A stretch of 64,000 bases of DNA from Polaromonas sp. JS666 (GCF_000013865.1 NC_007948.1:1736001-1800000), one strand, 5' to 3'; positions 52,793 through 61,347 are shown, counted from the first letter of the stretch. Numbers and translations are program-made. The notes: generated from the letters alone by a model not told the origin.

Positions 52793-53701
52793 ATGACAGA
52801 CATCAAGACCTATGGCATGTCCGAGCGCGCGGACCATCTCGACTTTGATATCCGGTCGCAACTGGTGCGGCCGCCGCTGGTGCGCCCGCATCGACACGAA
52901 TATTTCCAGATCCAGATCAGCCTGCAGGGTGATACCGAGCAGAATGTGGCCGGTACCGTGCGGCCATTCCGGCGCGGTTACCTCAGCTTCATCCTGCCTT
53001 ACCGCGTGCATGTGATCCCGCACCCGGAGGGTTCGCGCTACGTCATCATCAACATGGCGCAGCAGTTCCTGCGGCCCGGGCTGGATGTGGATCCGCTGGA
53101 TCTGGAAGACGTGCCGCTGACCAGGGCGCCCGAGCTGGCACCGTTTCTCTTTCAGGAATACACCGACTTTTATTTTTCGGAGGACGAGTTTGCTGACGTT
53201 GAAGCCCTGCTGGACAAGCTGGCCCATGAAAACGCCAACCGCCGCTTCGGCTCGGTGGAAATCATCCGCGGCCTTATGCTGCAACTGCTGGGGCTGACCT
53301 GTCGCAAGTTTGAAGCCGACCTGCTGCGCTTGTCAGCCAGCCAGGCGCAACAGGGCAGCCGGCGGGCCGGCCTGCAACGGGCAGTCCGCTACATCCGCGA
53401 GCATCTGGCGGGCGAAATCACGCTGGCCGATGCCGCTGCGGCGGCCTTTCTGTCTCCCAATTACCTCGCGCATCTGCTGAAAAAAGAAACCGGCAAGACC
53501 TTCACCGATCTGGTGACGGAGCGGCGCCTGGAGTTTGCGCAGGAGTTGCTGGCGCACAGCAGCCAGCGCATTGCCGCCGTCGCCCATGCGTCGGGTTTTG
53601 CCGACGAGGCCTATTTCGCGCGGCGCTTTCGCCAGCGCTTCGGCCAGACGCCCAGGACCTTCCGCGACAGCGTGCGCGCCAAGATTTCCGGCGCAGCCTA
53701 A
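52793..53701 (+). CDS. AraC-family transcriptional regulator
   Basis: 302 residues from ATG 52793. The N-terminal half is a cupin-type sensor (PPLVRPHRHEYFQIQISLQGD, YLSFILPYRVHVIPHPEGS). The C-terminal double helix-turn-helix is LQRAVRYIREHLAGEITLADAAAAAFLSPNYLAHLLKKETGKTF and HASGFADEAYFARRFRQRFGQTPRTFR (motifs LADAAAAAFLSPNYLAHLL and DEAYFARRFRQRFG). The target genes are not evident; the neighbours downstream are an exported FAH-type enzyme and a dienelactone hydrolase. Its stop TAA runs directly into a palindromic element. Confidence 0.92.
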   Translation: MTDIKTYGMSERADHLDFDIRSQLVRPPLVRPHRHEYFQIQISLQGDTEQNVAGTVRPFRRGYLSFILPYRVHVIPHPEGSRYVIINMAQQFLRPGLDVDPLDLEDVPLTRAPELAPFLFQEYTDFYFSEDEFADVEALLDKLAHENANRRFGSVEIIRGLMLQLLGLTCRKFEADLLRLSASQAQQGSRRAGLQRAVRYIREHLAGEITLADAAAAAFLSPNYLAHLLKKETGKTFTDLVTERRLEFAQELLAHSSQRIAAVAHASGFADEAYFARRFRQRFGQTPRTFRDSVRAKISGAA

Positions 53702-53970
53702 GAACCTGTTTACGATCTAAACGGGGCCGCGCAAGCACCTTCTCGGGATGGGATGCAAGGCGCGGTGCGCCGCCCATAGCTTGGGCTATGGGCAAGCGCC
53801 GCAACGCCGCAGACCGCCCGAGAAGGCGCTTGCCCTTCGGGTTGGGGTGAAATCGGGCGATTGAGCCACCCAGGCCCTTGCATGGGCATTAGCCCATGCG
53901 GCGGACCCGGGCGCCCCACTCATCCCGATTGCACCCCAACGCGGCCTCGTTTAGATCGTCAACAGGTTCT
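53701..53970. mobile_element. MITE-like palindromic element with 30-bp inverted ends
   Basis: The ends 53701-53730 and 53941-53970 are inverted repeats matching at 28 of 30 bases (AGAACCTGTT, then ACGATCTAAACG). The central hairpin is GCCCATAGC-TTGG-GCTATGGGC (53772-53793). An extra AGAACCTGTT at 53972-53981 is a further copy of the end. This element accounts for most of the gene-free gap 53702-54136. It starts at the last base of the araC-type stop codon. Confidence 0.75.
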
Positions 53971-54136
53971 AAGAACCTGTTCCAAACCCTGCTGCAGCGC
54001 AACACCGCTGCATTGAATCGTCCGGTAAATGCGTAATTGCGTCTGCCTGCGCACGGCGCGCCCGCCCTAAGCTCAATAGTTGGAGAAAAACACGCTGACA
54101 ACAAGCTCCAGCTTTTATCAATCCCAGGAGACACAC

Positions 54137-54937
54137 ATGACAAAACCAGACATGAGCAAACGCGGAGTTCTGCAAACAGGCGCCCTGATGGCGACGGGCG
54201 CCGTCGTCGGTTGCGCCACGCCGGGCACGGCGGCCAACGCACCTGCCACGCCTTTCAGCGTAGCCAATACCTATGTGCCCATCGCCGGCAGTGCCGAGAT
54301 GTTTCCCGTGCGGCGCATTTACTGCATTGGCCGCAACTATGCAGCCCATGCGATCGAGATGGGCTCCGACCCCACCCGCGAGCCGCCTTTCTTCTTCCAG
54401 AAACCAACCGACGCGATTCAGGTCGTGCCGCCTGGCCAGGTGGCCGACCATGCCTATCCCACGCTCACCAAGAACTACCACTACGAAGTCGAACTCGTGG
54501 CGGCCCTGTCCAAAGGCGGACGAAACATTCCCATGAGCAAGGCGCTGGACCATGTTTACGGCTACACGCTGGGCCTTGACATGACACGCCGCGATCTGCA
54601 GCGCGGCATGGGCGACCAGAAAAAGCCGTGGGAAATCGGCAAGAGCTTTGACCGCTCGGCACCCATAGGTCCCATCCATAAAGTCGCGCAGACCGGCCAC
54701 TACACCAAGGGCGCGATCTGGCTCAAGGTCAACGGCCAGGTCAAGCAGCAGGCCACGCTGAACCACATGATCTGGTCGGTGGCCGAGCAGATCTCCAAGC
54801 TGTCCGAAGCGTTTGAACTGTTTCCTGGCGACATCATTTACTCGGGTACGCCGGAAAACGTCGGGCCAGTCGTCAAGGGCGACGTGATTGAATGCCACGT
54901 TGATGGCCTGCCGGAGTTGAGCGTCAAGATCGTCTGA
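54137..54937 (+). CDS. Exported fumarylacetoacetate hydrolase-family enzyme (lipoprotein or Tat-type signal)
   Basis: 266 residues from ATG 54137, with AGGAG seven bases upstream. The first 35 residues are an export signal: SKRGVLQTG with a KR pair, a hydrophobic stretch and the lipobox-like AVVGCATPG. Then comes a FAH-family core: RRIYCIGRNYAAHAIEM, HYEVELVAALSKGGRNIP with metal-binding E residues, VYGYTLGLDMTRRDLQ, and LFPGDIIYSGTPENVGPV. It resembles fumarylpyruvate hydrolases, which are cytoplasmic, so the signal is unusual. A Tat-type dienelactone hydrolase follows. Confidence 0.88.
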   Translation: MTKPDMSKRGVLQTGALMATGAVVGCATPGTAANAPATPFSVANTYVPIAGSAEMFPVRRIYCIGRNYAAHAIEMGSDPTREPPFFFQKPTDAIQVVPPGQVADHAYPTLTKNYHYEVELVAALSKGGRNIPMSKALDHVYGYTLGLDMTRRDLQRGMGDQKKPWEIGKSFDRSAPIGPIHKVAQTGHYTKGAIWLKVNGQVKQQATLNHMIWSVAEQISKLSEAFELFPGDIIYSGTPENVGPVVKGDVIECHVDGLPELSVKIV

Positions 54938-55036
54938 GCCGGCGGTCTCTGCGGTTGGGTCTGCTCCGGCAGGAACTTCCGCAGTCGCACGGACTCCGAC
55001 TGCGTGCTTCAAACCGCTCCTTCTATGGAAATCACC

Positions 55037-55948
55037 ATGCTGAACAACGACCAGAAAAATGACTTCAATGCCTTGTTGCCCGGGCAGTCCAGCGAAAACG
55101 GCGCCAGCCGTCGCACCGCCCTGAAAGCTGCCTTGGGTGTGGGCTACGCGGCCACCGCCATGCCCATCATGGCGCAGACCGCCATCAAGACGCCGGCTCA
55201 GGGTCTCAAGACCGGCGAGACGACCTATGAAGTCAACGGCTTCAAGGTGCCCGCTTTTTACGCGGCGCCTGAAGGCAAAACCGACCTGCCGGTGATTCTG
55301 GTGATCCAGGAAATCTTTGGCGTGCATGAATACATTGCCGACACCGCCCGCCGCTTTGCGAAGGCCGGCTACCTGGCCATCGCCCCCGAGCTGTATGCGC
55401 GCCAGGGTGACCCCGGCAGTTACAACGAAATGGCCAGGCTCATGACTGAAGTCGTCGCCAGGGTGTCGGATGAGCAGGTCATGGCCGATCTGGACGGCGC
55501 CGTCAAGTGGGCCGGTGCCAATGGTGGCAATGTTCAGAAGGTGGGCATCACCGGCTTTTGCTGGGGTGGCCGCATCACCTGGCTGTATGCCGAGCGGAGC
55601 AAAAACGTCAAGGCGGGCGTCGCCTGGTATGGCCGTCTGGTCGGCACCCCTTCGGCGCTCACGCCCAGGCATCCGGTCGACCTGGCGGCCAGCCTGAAGG
55701 CACCCGTGCTGGGCCTCTACGGCGGGCAGGACGGCGGCATTCCGCTGACCACCGTCAACCAGATGAAGGACGCGCTGGCCGAGGCCGCCGCCAGGGGCAA
55801 CGCCGCCGCCAAAGCCAGCGAGTTTGTGGTCTACCCGAAGACCCCTCATGCTTTTCACGCTGACTATCGTCCCAGCTACCGCAAGGAAGCGGCGGATGAC
55901 GGCTTCAGGCGTACGTTGGAGTGGTTCAAGGCCCGGGGCGTTGCCTGA
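55037..55948 (+). CDS. Dienelactone hydrolase-family enzyme with Tat signal
   Basis: 303 residues from ATG 55037 (ATG 55025 and GTG 55004 are alternatives). A Tat signal SRRTALKAALGVGYAATAMP ends IMAQ. The mature enzyme has VIQEIFGVHEYI, the nucleophile cysteine in GITGFCWGGRITW, the acid in YGGQDGGIPL and the histidine in TPHAFHADYRPSY, that is the Cys-Asp-His triad of dienelactone hydrolase. Members open the dienelactone from chlorocatechols or act on other esters. It is exported as a folded enzyme. It lies 99 bases after the exported FAH enzyme and may be co-expressed. Confidence 0.9.
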   Translation: MLNNDQKNDFNALLPGQSSENGASRRTALKAALGVGYAATAMPIMAQTAIKTPAQGLKTGETTYEVNGFKVPAFYAAPEGKTDLPVILVIQEIFGVHEYIADTARRFAKAGYLAIAPELYARQGDPGSYNEMARLMTEVVARVSDEQVMADLDGAVKWAGANGGNVQKVGITGFCWGGRITWLYAERSKNVKAGVAWYGRLVGTPSALTPRHPVDLAASLKAPVLGLYGGQDGGIPLTTVNQMKDALAEAAARGNAAAKASEFVVYPKTPHAFHADYRPSYRKEAADDGFRRTLEWFKARGVA

Positions 55949-56005
55949 ACCCATAAGTTGACGCCAGGCGCGTGGGCGAGCGCGCCCTGGCGTTGTATGA
56001 GCCGC

Positions 56006-56107
56006 CGCCGCATGGGCCGGCGTCTTTTTTTACGTGCCCCTCTTGACACGCTTGATAAGATAAAGAGCAACCCCGGATGGCGGCGCCAACGCTGCATCCG
56101 GGGTTTT
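56006..56107 (+). terminator. Tandem terminator-like hairpins after the dienelactone hydrolase
   Basis: CGCCG-CATGGGC-CGGCG (56006-56022) is followed by TCTTTTTTT. A second hairpin CCCCGGATG (56071-56079) / CATCCGGGG (56095-56103) is followed by TTTT. A longer imperfect stem, ACGCCAGGCGCG and its partner, precedes them at 55961-55993. Confidence 0.65.
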
Positions 56108-56196
56108 GTCGTCTGTGGTGTAACCTTCGGGTTGCCTCTACAGGTATCAGGTAATAATTCAGGGCCGCGGCCCAATAAAAACGGGCGTTATTGGCT

Positions 56197-57024
56197 ATGA
56201 TTTTGGTAGCAATTTTGGTGGGAACGCTGGCCGCCGGTATCGGCAGCGTGTGGCTGGCGGCCTTGCTCAGTTTTGGTGTGCTGGCCCGCTACACCCAGCA
56301 CATGCTCAGTCTGGCGGCCGGGGCGTTGCTGGCCACCGCCTTCATGCACCTGTTGCCCGAAGCGTTTGAGAGCCAGGCCGGCGCCAAGGAGCTGTTTGCC
56401 ACCCTGCTGGTCGGGCTGGTGTTCTTCTTCCTGCTCGACAAGGCCGAGCTGTGGCACCACGGCCATGAACACCATGACGGCGAACACCATGAGCCTGCCC
56501 AACCCGTTCACGATGCGCACGCGCATCACCATCACCGGCATGATCATCATCACCCCGCTGACGGCAAGAAGTCCGGCGGCTGGGCTGTGCTGGCGGGCGA
56601 CAGCGTGCACGCCTTCGGCGACGGCATCCTGATTGCATCGGCCTTCATGGCCGACCTGCGCCTGGGCGCCGTTGCCGCGCTGGCGGTGCTGGTGCATGAA
56701 GTGCCCCACCACATGGGCGACCTGGTGGTGCTGCGCCAAAGCTCCAACAACAACCGCCGTGCGGCTGTGGTCAAAGTGTCACTGGCCGGCGCCGTCACCG
56801 CGCTGGGCGGCATGATCGGCTATGCGCTGGTCGACAAGCTGTACGACTACCTGCCTTTCTTTTTGATTGCCGCCTCCAGCAGCTTTATTTATGTGGCGCT
56901 GGCCGACCTGATTCCCCAGCTGCAAAAGCGCGTGACGGCGAAGGAAACCGCCGCGCAAATTGCCTGGCTGGTCATTGGCATCGGTATGGTGACGCTGATC
57001 AGCGGGCTGGCGCACTGGCATTGA
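56197..57024 (+). CDS. ZIP-family metal transporter
   Basis: 275 residues from ATG 56197. Eight hydrophobic helices with a long cytoplasmic-loop histidine cluster (about residues 90-125, with runs such as HHHHRHDHHH) typical of ZIP carriers. Helix 4 has DSVHAFGDGILIASAF with the metal-site HxxxDG and helix 5 has VLVHEVPHHMGDLVVL (HExPH). These form the binuclear site for zinc or similar divalent metals entering the cytoplasm. It is flanked by terminators upstream and probably monocistronic. Confidence 0.93.
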   Translation: MILVAILVGTLAAGIGSVWLAALLSFGVLARYTQHMLSLAAGALLATAFMHLLPEAFESQAGAKELFATLLVGLVFFFLLDKAELWHHGHEHHDGEHHEPAQPVHDAHAHHHHRHDHHHPADGKKSGGWAVLAGDSVHAFGDGILIASAFMADLRLGAVAALAVLVHEVPHHMGDLVVLRQSSNNNRRAAVVKVSLAGAVTALGGMIGYALVDKLYDYLPFFLIAASSSFIYVALADLIPQLQKRVTAKETAAQIAWLVIGIGMVTLISGLAHWH

Positions 57025-57108
57025 TGGGCAGGCGTGATTGATCGATTAATTCGCGGCCGGGCGCATCAGCCCTGCCAGCAGGAGATGTCAGTAGATGTCA
57101 GGAGATGT

Positions 57109-57459
57109 ATGAGTAAGGATTTGCAGGCATTGATCAACTCTCTCCGGGAGTTTTCCAGCCAGCGCGATTGGGATCAATTCCATTCACCCAAAAATCTTGC
57201 TTCGGCCTTGACGGTGGAGGCTGCCGAGCTTCTGGAACATTTCCAGTGGCTGACGGAAGCTCAGAGCCGGGACCTCCCGGCCGACAAGCGCGTTGCCGTG
57301 GGGGAAGAGATGGCGGATGTATTGCTGTATCTGTTGCGCCTGTCTGACCAGTTGAACATTGATCTGGTCGAGGCGGCCAGGCGCAAGCTGACACTGAATG
57401 CAGCCAAGTATCCGGTAGACAGGTCGCGCGGAACCAGCAAAAAGTACACCGAGCTGTAA
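57109..57459 (+). CDS. MazG-like nucleotide pyrophosphohydrolase
   Basis: 116 residues from ATG 57109 (AGGAG five bases upstream). LREFSSQRDWDQFHSPKNLASALTVEAAELLEHFQWLTE and VGEEMADVLLYLLRLSDQLNID carry the EExxE and ExxD metal motifs of the MazG/dCTPase (RS21-C6-like) fold. The family removes non-canonical nucleotides by releasing pyrophosphate. The end KYPVDRSRGTSKKYTEL is typical. Upstream frame to 57034 overlaps direct repeats of GATGTCAG and is not coding in character. Confidence 0.9.
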   Translation: MSKDLQALINSLREFSSQRDWDQFHSPKNLASALTVEAAELLEHFQWLTEAQSRDLPADKRVAVGEEMADVLLYLLRLSDQLNIDLVEAARRKLTLNAAKYPVDRSRGTSKKYTEL

Positions 57460-57618
57460 ACGGCAGGGAGTAGCAGCTTCGTATCAATGGGTAGCTGCTA
57501 CAAAAGCAGGCACTGATGCAGGCACTGATTTTTCTCAGGCTTTCCTGGCCGGCGTGTTGGGCGGAGGTTTGGCTGCAGGCAGGGCCGGCCCATCAATGAT
57601 GACTTGATACTGGTTCTG

Positions 57619-58626
57619 CTATGAAGTCCCGGTGGCGAACACCGCCCCCGGCCGCTCCCCCGCCAGAGCCTGCAGCAGGTTGCTCGTCGCCAGCACCGCC
57701 ATCGCATGCCTCGTCTCGAACGTGGCCGAGCCGATGTGCGGCAGGGCGGTCACCTTGGGATGGGTGCGCAGCGGTGAGTCCATTGGCAGCGGCTCGGTAG
57801 CAAATACATCGAGACCGGCGGCGCGCAGCGTGCCATGGTCCAGCGCATTGAGCAGGGCGTCTTCCTGCACGATGGCGCCGCGCGCACCGTTGACGAAGAT
57901 GGCGCCGGGTTTCATCAAATCAAATTCGCGCGCACCCATCAGGCCGCGGGTTTCTTTCGACAAGGGCAGCACGGCGGCGACGATGTCTGCGCGTTGCAGC
58001 AATTCATCGAAGGGTGTGTGCGTGGCCTTGCCGGCGAGTTCGGGCAGCTCATGGGCGACGTCGACCGGCCGGCGGCTGTGGTACAGCACGGGCATGTTGA
58101 AGCCCAGCGCGGCACGCCGTGCCACGGCCTGGCCGATGCGGCCGAATCCGAGGATGCCCAGCGTCTTGCCGTGCACGTCCCAGCCAAACAGGTCTTCACC
58201 GATGTTGCGTGTCCAGCGGCCTTCGCGCACATGGCTGGCCAGTTCCACCAGGCGGCGGCTGGAGGCCATGATCAATGAAAAAATGGTATCGGCCGTGGTT
58301 TCAGTCAGCACGCCGGGCGTGTGGCACAGCATGATGCCGCGCGCAGCCAGGGCGGGCAGGTCGTAGTTGTCAACGCCGACGGAGACGCTGGAAATCACCT
58401 TGAGCTGCGGCGCGCTCGCCAGCAGGGAGGCAGTGATGGCGTAGCTCGAGCCGATCATGCCGTCCGCGCTGGCCAGGGCGGCGTGGAATGCGGCCAGCTG
58501 TCCGGGCAGGCGGGGGTTGGCCACGGTGACCTCGTGCATTGCCTGCAGGCGCGCCAGCTGGTCGGGCGGCAGCTCGCGGAAGACCAGGATCTTCTTGCGA
58601 ACGGGTGGTGAAGCTGGCGCGCCCAT
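57619..58626 (-). CDS. ghrB: D-2-hydroxyacid dehydrogenase (2-ketogluconate/glyoxylate reductase type)
   Basis: 335 residues. The NAD(P) loop is LGILGFGRIGQAVARRAALGF (about 151-171). Catalytic R is in VNGARGAIVQEDAL, E in DVFATEPLPM and H in LPHIGSATFETRHAMAV. GVDNYDLPALAARGIMLCHTP and TETTADTIFSLIMASSRR follow the GhrB/TkrA branch. It would reduce 2-ketogluconate, glyoxylate or hydroxypyruvate. It is the second gene after kdgK, with a 3-base gap, and is therefore likely under the LacI-type regulator. The precise substrate is not proven. Confidence 0.88.
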   Translation of the reverse strand: MGAPASPPVRKKILVFRELPPDQLARLQAMHEVTVANPRLPGQLAAFHAALASADGMIGSSYAITASLLASAPQLKVISSVSVGVDNYDLPALAARGIMLCHTPGVLTETTADTIFSLIMASSRRLVELASHVREGRWTRNIGEDLFGWDVHGKTLGILGFGRIGQAVARRAALGFNMPVLYHSRRPVDVAHELPELAGKATHTPFDELLQRADIVAAVLPLSKETRGLMGAREFDLMKPGAIFVNGARGAIVQEDALLNALDHGTLRAAGLDVFATEPLPMDSPLRTHPKVTALPHIGSATFETRHAMAVLATSNLLQALAGERPGAVFATGTS

Positions 58627-58629
58627 GAT

Positions 58630-59574
58630 TTAAAGCTTTGCGGCGTTGAGTTCGGCGCGCGTCGGCAGGCCTTCGCTGTCGCCCAGCACCTGCACCGCGC
58701 GCGCGCCGATCCAGGCGCCGCGCTTCACGGCCTCGGGCACGCCCAGGCCGTCGAGCAGCGCGCTGATCACGCCCACCGCGAAGCCGTCACCCGCGCCCAC
58801 GGTGTCCACCACTTCGGCCACCGGAAAACCCGCCACACGGCCGCTGCCGGCTTCGCCGTCAAAGTAAGCCCCTTCTGCACCGAGCTTGACCACGACCAGC
58901 TTCGCACCGAGCTGGCGGTAAAAGCGGGCGACGCCTTCGGGCGTGGTTTCGCCGGTCAGGAAGCGGCCTTCTTCCATGCCGGGCAGCACCCAGTCGGCGC
59001 GCGTGGCCAGGTCGTTGATGGCGTCGCGCATCAGTTCGGGCGTGGCCCACAGCGTGGGGCGCAGGTTGGGGTCGAACGACACGCTGCGGCCGGCGGCGCG
59101 CATCAGGTCCATGGTCTTGCGGGCGGCGGGCAGGGTGGTGGCCGAGATGGCCGGAAACACGCCGGTGGCGTGCAGGTGCCGGGCCGACAGCAGCCAGGCT
59201 TCGTCAATGTCGGCAACGCCCATGTGGCTGGCGGCCGAGCCCTTGCGGTGGTATTCCACCGGCGGGTCGCTGCCGTCAGTGACCTTGCCCTTGAACTGGA
59301 AGCCGGTTTTTTGCGTCGCATCGCAGACCACGTGCGAGCAGTCGATGCCTTCGGCGGCCATGGCGGCCAGCAAGTAACGGCCCATGGAGTCTGTGCCCAG
59401 GCGGCTGGCCCAGCCGACCTTCAGGCCCAGGCGCGCCAGGCCGATGGCCACATTGGTCTCCGCGCCGGCGGTGCGCTTGTGAAAGGCCTCGGCATGCTCG
59501 AGCGGGCCTGGCCGGTCGGCAACCAGCAGCATCATGGCTTCGCCAAAAGTAATAACGTCCAGCGCACTGGTCAT
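58630..59574 (-). CDS. kdgK: 2-keto-3-deoxygluconate kinase-like PfkB sugar kinase
   Basis: 314 residues from ATG 59574, with AGGAGAG eight bases upstream. PfkB features: DVITFGEAMMLLVADRPGPL, AGAETNVAIGLARLGLKVGWASRLGTDSMGRYL, and the catalytic DTVGAGDGFAVG near residue 250. The SFDPNLRPTLW segment is typical of KdgK. It phosphorylates 2-keto-3-deoxygluconate at C6. An operator with a LacI-type palindrome lies just upstream and the ketoacid reductase just downstream. An extended frame to 59742 would cover the promoter and is rejected. Confidence 0.9.
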   Translation of the reverse strand: MTSALDVITFGEAMMLLVADRPGPLEHAEAFHKRTAGAETNVAIGLARLGLKVGWASRLGTDSMGRYLLAAMAAEGIDCSHVVCDATQKTGFQFKGKVTDGSDPPVEYHRKGSAASHMGVADIDEAWLLSARHLHATGVFPAISATTLPAARKTMDLMRAAGRSVSFDPNLRPTLWATPELMRDAINDLATRADWVLPGMEEGRFLTGETTPEGVARFYRQLGAKLVVVKLGAEGAYFDGEAGSGRVAGFPVAEVVDTVGAGDGFAVGVISALLDGLGVPEAVKRGAWIGARAVQVLGDSEGLPTRAELNAAKL

Positions 59575-59655
59575 GAGGGGGCTCTCCTGCTGTTGGATGA
59601 AAGCGTGGGGCCGCGGCTTTGAAGGCTTAAAGCCGCGGCCAGATGGGCTTGATTG

Positions 59656-59703
59656 TGAAATCGGTTTCAGTGAATTATAAAAGAAGCGTGACTTGCGCCG
59701 CAA
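59656..59703 (-). promoter_or_regulatory. kdgK promoter with LacI-type operator
   Basis: On the minus strand TTGCGG (59698-59703), an 18-base spacer and TATAAT (59674-59679). Directly downstream lies TGAAATCGGTTTCA (59656-59669), a near-perfect palindrome with central CG, the classic LacI-family form. A bound repressor here would block elongation or open-complex formation. Confidence 0.75.
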
Positions 59704-59750
59704 CCGGGAATCTCCAGGGTTCCCGGGCATTCTTCCCGTCAATCTGGCGG

Positions 59751-60827
59751 CTAAGCAGTCCGGTCTGGCACCGACGAGCCGCGCGGCACCAGCCGGCCGG
59801 ACAGCAAAATCTGGCGCGGCGGCAGGTCCAGGCCTTTGAGGCGCTCAATCAGGCAGCCGGCAGCCAGCTGGCCCAGTTCGTCGGTCGGCTGGGCGATGGT
59901 GCTCAGGCCTGGGCCCACATAAGGCGACCACTCGGTCTCGTCAAAACCCACCAGGCCCACCTCGGAGCCAAAGCGCCAGCCCAGCCGCGCCATGGCCGCC
60001 ACCACCCGCAGGGTCACCACGGCGTTGCTGGAGACCACGCCGGGCAGGCGGTCACCGGCGCGCTGGCGCAAGTCACGCAGGGCCTGGTCCAGCCCTTGCG
60101 TGTCGTCTGCCGCGCTTTCAAACGTGTGGCCTGCCAGCCCTGGCGTATCCGCCGCAGACTCGCCGATAAAGTTGCGAAACGCGCTTTCGCGCTCCATGCG
60201 TGAGCTCACATCCTTCAGCGGCTCCGAGACAAAAAGCAGCTCGCGGTAGCCCGCCTCCACCAGGTGTCGGGCGCCCAGCCGCACGGCGCCGGCGTTGTCG
60301 AGCGACACGAAGTCGGCCTGCATGTCCTGGTGGCGCCGGTCCACCAGCACCACCGGCTTGCCGTGGCGCGCGGCTTCGGCGGCGGCGCCGGCATCGCGCC
60401 CCAGCGTGTTCAGAATCAGCCCTTCCACCTGGTAGGCGGTCAGGGCCTCGATGGCTTCGCTCTCGCGCTGGCTGTCATTGCCGAGGTTGAACAGCATGAG
60501 CAGGTAACCGGCCTCCCGGCAGGCCTTCTCGGCGCCCCGCAACACGGCGACGGAAAACGGGTTGCTGACATCGGCCACCACCAGGCCGATCAGGCGGGAA
60601 CGGCCCCGCTTCAGCGCCTGGGCCATGGGGCTGGGGCTGAAGTTCAGCGCGGCAATGGCGACTTCAACGCGGGCCGCAATGTCCGGCGTGAGCAGCCGTT
60701 CGCGGTGGTTCAGAAATCGTGACACCGTGGCTTTGGAGACGCCGGCTTCGCGCGCGACATCGGCAATCGTGGCGCGTGCCGAAGGCTGGGTGGCGGAAAG
60801 AGGAGGCAGAATTTTCTTGCCGGGCAT
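59751..60827 (-). CDS. LacI-family transcriptional repressor of the kdgK operon
   Basis: 358 residues. The N-terminal headpiece is ATIADVAREAGVSKATVSRFLN followed by the hinge SPSPMAQALKRGRS. The periplasmic-binding-like effector domain has IGLVVADVSNPFSVAVLRG, VLVDRRHQDMQADFVSLDN and GLVGFDETEWSPYVGPGLS. Two matching operators lie in front of kdgK (59656) and of this gene (60847), so it likely represses both and is released by a keto sugar acid. It lies upstream of kdgK on the same strand. Confidence 0.92.
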   Translation of the reverse strand: MPGKKILPPLSATQPSARATIADVAREAGVSKATVSRFLNHRERLLTPDIAARVEVAIAALNFSPSPMAQALKRGRSRLIGLVVADVSNPFSVAVLRGAEKACREAGYLLMLFNLGNDSQRESEAIEALTAYQVEGLILNTLGRDAGAAAEAARHGKPVVLVDRRHQDMQADFVSLDNAGAVRLGARHLVEAGYRELLFVSEPLKDVSSRMERESAFRNFIGESAADTPGLAGHTFESAADDTQGLDQALRDLRQRAGDRLPGVVSSNAVVTLRVVAAMARLGWRFGSEVGLVGFDETEWSPYVGPGLSTIAQPTDELGQLAAGCLIERLKGLDLPPRQILLSGRLVPRGSSVPDRTA

Positions 60828-60846
60828 GGGTTGGGTGCTGGGGTTT

Positions 60847-60860
60847 TGAAACCAGTTTCA
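60847..60860. promoter_or_regulatory. LacI-type operator before the lacI-like gene
   Basis: TGAAAC-CA-GTTTCA, with perfect 6-bp half-sites, 20 bases upstream of the repressor start. The half-sites match the kdgK operator, indicating autoregulation. Confidence 0.7.
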
Positions 60861-61173
60861 GCGAATGGTAGCACCAGTCGATTCATTCAAGGCGATCGAG
60901 TGGGCCTGCGATCTGACGAGCGATGCGGTCAGCGGCGGCGCCCGGCCTGGGCCGGCGGGCTGCGGATTATCGGGATTGGCCTTGACCATGGTCATCGGGT
61001 CACCGGGTCACTGATGATGGGTAGTGGGCTGCCGCGAATGTAGGTTTTTTCCTACTCGGTTCTCTGAAAAAGCTGAGGTGGCGCGTCCAGCCGAGTCCGT
61101 AAATTGAGGACATCGACCACCTGGCGCGAATCAATCACGTACAGCGAATTCCGGTGGAGCCAAGGAGACTTCC
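60861..61173. other. Gene-free stretch with a 12-bp palindrome
   Basis: No gene is seen. It contains a perfect palindrome TGACCATGGTCA (60983-60994) followed by a GGGTCA-N2-GGGTCA direct repeat (about 60997-61010), and a small GTAGG-TTTTTT-CCTAC hairpin near 61039. The palindrome could be an operator for the small gene at 61174. Confidence 0.35.
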
Positions 61174-61347
61174 ATGAAAAAAGGCATCGAGACAAGCGGC
61201 CCCAAGCCGGAAACCGGTCCGTGCAGGGAAGTCGTTTCCGACCGGCCCGATAACGGTTCACGGAGCAGCAAGGGCTCCGGGCCCAGTTCCGAGCCCCGCA
61301 AGGACAACCCGCATTGGCGAATCAAACTGGCCACCCACGCGAGTTGA
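61174..61347 (+). CDS. Small protein of unknown function (57 residues)
   Basis: ATG 61174 is preceded by AAGGAG six bases away, a strong ribosome site. The product is very polar: MKKGIETSGPKPETGPCREV at the start, then an S/G/K-rich middle, and DNPHWRIKLATHAS at the end. It has no hydrophobic segment and looks disordered and basic. No family recognised. The frame opposite is open for a similar length but lacks a ribosome site. Near a KGG stress protein and a small lipoprotein; a stress-related role is only a guess. Confidence 0.6.
   Translation: MKKGIETSGPKPETGPCREVVSDRPDNGSRSSKGSGPSSEPRKDNPHWRIKLATHAS

Noticed and set aside
53969..55954. Open frame of about 660 codons on the minus strand opposite the FAH-like and dienelactone hydrolase genes
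   Set aside because: The plus-strand genes have export signals and catalytic motifs. The antisense translation is shadow-like.
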